Source: Pedobacter riviphilus (GTDB lineage Bacteria; Bacteroidota; Bacteroidia; Sphingobacteriales; Sphingobacteriaceae). Taken from it: a stretch of DNA of 64,000 nt. The position numbers and the translations under genes are program-made. Positions 60,426 through 64,000 of the stretch are shown in pieces. The notes under the pieces are model-generated. The model ran no database searches and was not told the origin of the DNA. It was given only the letters and a program-made list of their open reading frames with translations. Numbering within the stretch: position 1 is the stretch's first letter; each line of letters begins with the position of its first letter. The DNA lies in the NCBI RefSeq assembly GCF_014692875.1, contig NZ_CP061171.1, forward strand, positions 4,960,001 through 5,024,000, read 5' to 3'.

Positions 60426-60890
60426 TTATTATGGCTTATCCGTATGTAACAGATAGGAGTGCGAAAGGTTTTTTAATAGAAAGCTAAAAGACTAAAGGAG
60501 AAAGACCAAAGAGGAGATATTGTTAAAATGTTTTTGGATCGCAGGGGCAGTAAAAGTAACAGTGTTTGTTCCTTTGCTTCGCTTGTACGCTTCGGCCATC
60601 GTACCTCCAGGCCTGTAGGGTACCGCTTCGCCAAGGGCTAGATGGGTTAGGGCGGTGGCATGGAAACCATTCATAGTAGCAGGAACAGATGTAACCTAAA
60701 CCCGACCATAGCGGGATGCCACAATTTTTTCAATTGGGGCAGAAGCGGGGGCGGGGCTACAATCCCCTATAGGGACCGAAGCCTACATTTCCAAAAAACT
60801 TTTTATTCAACCATATAAAATATGGATTAATTGGGGCTGCTAACTGCCTTATCATAATCGTACTGTAAACATTTAAACAAAATATGTCAA
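60426..60890. repeat. Intergenic region with an inverted copy of the 280-bp repeat
   Basis: From about 60530 to 60798, minus strand: ggaaatg at 60792 with variants of the front block, then aagcggtaccctacaggc (60611-60628) and ggccgaagcgtacaagcg, matching the copies at 39.7-40.4 kb. A short frame here reads HLALGEAVPYR and AEAYKRSKGTN, close to the HLAPGEAVPCR and AEAYKRNTGTP of the other copies. No supported gene. Confidence 0.65.
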
Positions 60891-60923
60891 TTTGTCACTT
60901 TTAATTTTATTTATGTATTTTTG
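60891..60923 (+). promoter_or_regulatory. Promoter of miaB
   Basis: TTTG (60891-60894), 21 bases, TATTTTTG (60916-60923), 25 bases before the ATG at 60948. Full match to the Bacteroidota pattern. Confidence 0.7.
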
Positions 60924-60947
60924 CAATCCCCAAAATGTTTTTAAATA

Positions 60948-62363
60948 ATGATTGATTTACAAGTACAGGATAAAACGCACGATGAGGCTAGGCAAGGTGA
61001 AGCTTTAATTTTAGATACACCAGTTAAAGCCGATGCCCGTAAATTATATATCGAAAGTTACGGTTGTGCAATGAATTTTGCTGATAGTGAAATTGTTGCC
61101 TCTATTTTATCGGAAACTGGATTTGAAACCACAGGTGATTATCACCAGGCGGATGTAATCTTCATTAATACCTGCTCTATCCGCGAAAACGCAGAAACCA
61201 GGGTTAGAAACCGATTATCGCAGTTCGGTGTCGAAAAACGCCGTAACCCGAAATTAATTGTTGGGGTTTTGGGCTGCATGGCAGAGCGGTTAAAATCTAA
61301 ATTTTTAGAAGAAGAACGTTTGGTTGATGTTGTGGTGGGGCCCGATGCCTACCGCGATCTGCCTAACTTAATTGAGCAGGTAGAAAGCGGACATAAAGCA
61401 GTTAATGTTTTATTGTCCCGCGAGGAAACTTATGCTGATATCAGTCCCGTTCGGTTAAACAGCAACGGAATAACTGCTTTTATTTCCATTACCCGTGGTT
61501 GTAATAACATGTGTTCTTTCTGTGTTGTTCCATTTACCCGCGGCCGTGAGCGAAGCCGCGATGCACATTCTATTATAGAAGAAGCGAAAGGCTTATTTGA
61601 GGCTGGTTACCGCGAGGTTACGCTTTTAGGCCAAAACGTAGATTCGTACACCTGGACGTCGGAAGATGGAACAGAAACGGTTAACTTTGCACAGCTTTTG
61701 GAGCAAACGGCATTGGTTAGTCCAGATTTAAGGGTACGTTTTTCTACTTCGCATCCAAAAGATATTACCGACGAGGTTTTACATACCATTGCCAAATACG
61801 ATAACATCTGTAACTATATCCACCTGCCAGTTCAATCAGGTAATACCCGCATATTGGAGTTAATGAACAGGACTTATACCCGCGAATGGTATATCAATCG
61901 TATTGATGCCATCCGTAACATTATTCCTGGCTGTGCAATTTCTACCGATATTATTGCCGGTTTCTGTACGGAAACAGAAGAAGAGCACCAAGAAACCCTG
62001 AGCATGATGGATTATGTGCAGTATGATTTTGCTTATAACTTTACTTACTCTGAACGACCTGGAACTTTAGCTGCCCGTAAATTGGAAGATGATATTCCTG
62101 AAGAAGTGAAAAAACGCCGTTTGGCTGAGATTTTGGCTAAACAACAGGCACATTCGTTAATGCGTTTGCAAGAATGGGTGGGTAAAACCGTTCGGGTTTT
62201 GATTGAAGGTACTTCAAAAAAATCTGATCTGGATTATTGCGGAAGAGGAGATAGCGGAGCGATGGCCATTTTTCCGGCTATTGAAGGAGTTAAACCTGGT
62301 CAGTATGCAAATGTATTTATCGAGAAATGTACATCGGCTACGTTAATTGGGAAAATAGTTTAA
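60948..62363 (+). CDS. miaB: tRNA-2-methylthio-N6-dimethylallyladenosine synthase
   Basis: 471 residues. N-terminal MTTase domain ([18 protein letters not shown] with Cys ligands, [17 protein letters not shown]), radical-SAM motif [20 protein letters not shown] (CxxxCxxC) and a C-terminal TRAM domain. Adds the methylthio group to i6A37 of tRNA. Own promoter. The N-terminal 25 residues before KLYIESYG are an extension typical of Bacteroidota. Confidence 0.96.
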   Translation: MIDLQVQDKTHDEARQGEALILDTPVKADARKLYIESYGCAMNFADSEIVASILSETGFETTGDYHQADVIFINTCSIRENAETRVRNRLSQFGVEKRRNPKLIVGVLGCMAERLKSKFLEEERLVDVVVGPDAYRDLPNLIEQVESGHKAVNVLLSREETYADISPVRLNSNGITAFISITRGCNNMCSFCVVPFTRGRERSRDAHSIIEEAKGLFEAGYREVTLLGQNVDSYTWTSEDGTETVNFAQLLEQTALVSPDLRVRFSTSHPKDITDEVLHTIAKYDNICNYIHLPVQSGNTRILELMNRTYTREWYINRIDAIRNIIPGCAISTDIIAGFCTETEEEHQETLSMMDYVQYDFAYNFTYSERPGTLAARKLEDDIPEEVKKRRLAEILAKQQAHSLMRLQEWVGKTVRVLIEGTSKKSDLDYCGRGDSGAMAIFPAIEGVKPGQYANVFIEKCTSATLIGKIV

Positions 62364-62429
62364 AAAGGTGGGGGAGAAGGTAAGGAGCGTAAGGTCTAAA
62401 TCTCAAATCTCAATACTCAAATCTAAAGA

Positions 62430-63677
62430 ATGGATACACAAAATATTAAACAGCGTTTCGGTATTATTGGTAATTCGCCTTTACTTAATCGTGCCATAGA
62501 TATTGCGAGCCAGGTAGCACCAACTGATATGTCGGTGTTAATAACAGGCGAAAGTGGTAGTGGTAAAGAGGTATTCTCGCAAATTATCCATCAGATGAGT
62601 GCCCGTAAACATGGTGCTTTTATTGCTGTAAACTGTGGGGCTATTCCCGAGGGGACCATTGATTCTGAACTGTTTGGTCACGAAAAAGGATCTTTTACAG
62701 GCGCACACGAAGCACGTAAAGGTTACTTTGAAGTAGCAAACGGCGGAACCATCTTTTTAGACGAGGTTGCTGAACTGCCTTTAGGTACACAGGCACGTTT
62801 ACTGCGTATTTTAGAAAGTGGCGAATACTTACGTGTAGGTTCGTCTAAAGTACAGAAAACAGATGTTCGTATTATTGCAGCCACTAATGTTGATGTGTAT
62901 AACCGTGTTAAGAACGGAAAATTCCGCGAAGATTTATATTATAGGTTAAATACCGTTCCATTGCGTATTCCGGCTTTGCAGGAGCGTAAAGAAGATATTT
63001 ATTTATTATTCAGAAAATTCGCCGCCGATTTTAGCGATAAATACCGTAGTCCGGCATTACACCTCGAACCAGATGCCATTCAGATCTTAACCAATTACAG
63101 CTGGCCGGGTAATGTTCGCCAGTTAAAAAATATTGCCGAGCAGATCTGTGTATTAGAGAAAGACCGAAATGTAAGCGGACAGGCCATTTTAAACTATATT
63201 CCGAACGAAGCTGGAAGTAATTTGCCAATGGCGATTAACGCACAGTCGAAAGAGGATTTTACAGAAAGAGATATTTTGTACAAGGTGCTTTTTGACATGA
63301 AAAAGGATATGGTTGAGCTTAAAAAACTAGTTGCCGAAATTATTCAGCACGGTGGAAATACCGCTACTGTTTTGGCAGATAACCCACAGTATATCAATCA
63401 GCTGTACCGTGATGTAGAATTGCCGGCAGGACAAGAGCATGCCTTTACCATTCAGCAGCCTACGCCAAGCAATAATAACATTAACAACAATAACAATGCT
63501 GATTATTTTGCGCACGAGGCAGAGGAGGTAGAAGAATCTTTGTCGCTAGTGGATAAAGAATCAGACCTGATTAAAAAGGCATTAAAAAAACATAAAGGTA
63601 AAAGGAAGTTTGCTGCGCAAGAATTGGGCATTTCAGAGCGTACCCTGTACAGAAAAATTAAAGAATTAAATTTATAA
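62430..63677 (+). CDS. Sigma-54-dependent transcriptional activator
   Basis: 415 residues. AAA+ domain from residue 10: Walker A ITGESGSGKE, NCGAIPEG, the sigma-54 contact GSFTGAHE, Walker B GTIFLDEVAELPLG and the R-finger region. A linker with an Asn-rich stretch (about 345-355) and a C-terminal Fis-type helix-turn-helix (KRKFAAQELGISERTLYRKI). No receiver or sensor domain, so it may be always active or controlled by level. Conserved position between miaB and lptE. Confidence 0.93.
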   Translation: MDTQNIKQRFGIIGNSPLLNRAIDIASQVAPTDMSVLITGESGSGKEVFSQIIHQMSARKHGAFIAVNCGAIPEGTIDSELFGHEKGSFTGAHEARKGYFEVANGGTIFLDEVAELPLGTQARLLRILESGEYLRVGSSKVQKTDVRIIAATNVDVYNRVKNGKFREDLYYRLNTVPLRIPALQERKEDIYLLFRKFAADFSDKYRSPALHLEPDAIQILTNYSWPGNVRQLKNIAEQICVLEKDRNVSGQAILNYIPNEAGSNLPMAINAQSKEDFTERDILYKVLFDMKKDMVELKKLVAEIIQHGGNTATVLADNPQYINQLYRDVELPAGQEHAFTIQQPTPSNNNINNNNNADYFAHEAEEVEESLSLVDKESDLIKKALKKHKGKRKFAAQELGISERTLYRKIKELNL

Positions 63678-63818
63678 GTTCATCGCCTTTAAAAACAAAC
63701 CGAGTTTTTGCGAGCTCATTAACCAAGCGAAGCGTTCTCTTGAACACCATTGAGAAAATAAATGCAAGTGAAAAATGCCATTAAAAACAATGAGCAATAA
63801 TTAATAATTATACAACTG

Positions 63819-64000
63819 ATGAAAATAAAAATATTTGCTTTAATCCTTGTTGCTTCAATACTGAGCGCCTGCTCTTATAAATTCAGTGGAGCATCAACAA
63901 CAGGATTAAAAACAGTGGTTGTGCGTGTATTTGAAAACAATGCACCATTAGTGGTGCCAACATTAAGTAACCAGATTACCGAATCGTTAAAAAGCCGCAT
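63819..64000 (+). CDS. lptE: LptE family lipoprotein, N-terminal part (cut by window edge)
   Basis: 60 codons visible. Lipoprotein signal with LSAC lipobox (MKIKIFALILVASILSAC), then YKFSGAS and TVVVRVFENNAPLVVPTLS, matching the start of LptE, the lipoprotein that plugs LptD in LPS export. The gene continues beyond the window. Position after miaB and the sigma-54 activator agrees with the order I recall for Bacteroidota. Confidence 0.82.
   Translation, partial: MKIKIFALILVASILSACSYKFSGASTTGLKTVVVRVFENNAPLVVPTLSNQITESLKSR

Overview
The window reads as chromosomal DNA of a Bacteroidota bacterium, most likely a Pedobacter-like member of the Sphingobacteriaceae. Evidence: AT-rich DNA with few Shine-Dalgarno sequences; promoter elements of the Bacteroidota type (TTTG, about 19 bases, TAnnTTTG); a fused lpxC-fabZ gene; a PorX-type response regulator of the type IX secretion system; HYC_CC_PP, DUF3347 and HMA proteins; and the neighbourhood miaB, sigma-54 activator, lptE. 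I saw no rRNA, tRNA, CRISPR array, prophage or insertion sequence. The genus is an inference.

Layout. 1-4.6 kb: an S9 peptidase fragment, a degenerate FAD-type protein, aldehyde dehydrogenase, a DinB/YfiT protein and a small secreted protein. 4.6-10.2 kb: a minus-strand block rich in metal-binding proteins (three HMA-type proteins, DUF3347, HYC_CC_PP, a putative outer-membrane protein and an HMA-AraC regulator), plus YceI and a DOPA-dioxygenase-like enzyme. 10.2-14.3 kb: peptidyl-prolyl isomerase, exonuclease III and the histidine-degradation pair hutI-hutG. 14.3-22.6 kb, minus strand: folate cyclo-ligase, two EF-P paralogues, a candidate small RNA, an ABC ATPase, an acetyltransferase, the lipid A genes lpxD-lpxC/fabZ-lpxA and an HD hydrolase. 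22.7-27.0 kb: porX, tsaE, ald and an M15 peptidase.

27.4-38.5 kb holds mostly envelope and secreted hydrolases (histidine phosphatase, BioF-like PLP enzyme, GH18 lipoprotein, PBP4, aspartyl protease with PDZ, a large zinc metalloprotease, a phosphodiester glycosidase), then a cold-shock protein and an alpha/beta hydrolase. 38.6-43.1 kb: an ECF sigma/anti-sigma pair, a cluster of about 280-bp intergenic repeats, an SMR exporter, a Crp-type regulator and a frameshifted serine hydrolase. 43.1-47.9 kb: MenI-like thioesterase, DinB protein and a PorY-like kinase in one overlapping operon, then gltX and a frameshifted zinc metallopeptidase. 48.1-55.1 kb: a six-gene signalling cluster of two hybrid kinases, two lone receivers, CheR and a receiver-less CheB. 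55.2-60.4 kb: DUF3137, LemA and two tandem AsmA-like paralogues, one frameshifted. 60.9-64 kb: miaB, sigma-54 activator and the start of lptE.

The observations most worth a second look are: three genes each broken by one missing base in a G/C homopolymer; a perfect 103-bp tandem duplication across a gene junction; the two EF-P paralogues, one with Asn in place of the tip lysine; a candidate small RNA with its own promoter and terminator; a dispersed intergenic repeat family of about 280 bp with a conserved reading frame; and the CheB/CheR phosphorelay and HMA-AraC metal clusters. I did not find a clearly new multi-gene defence or mobile system.
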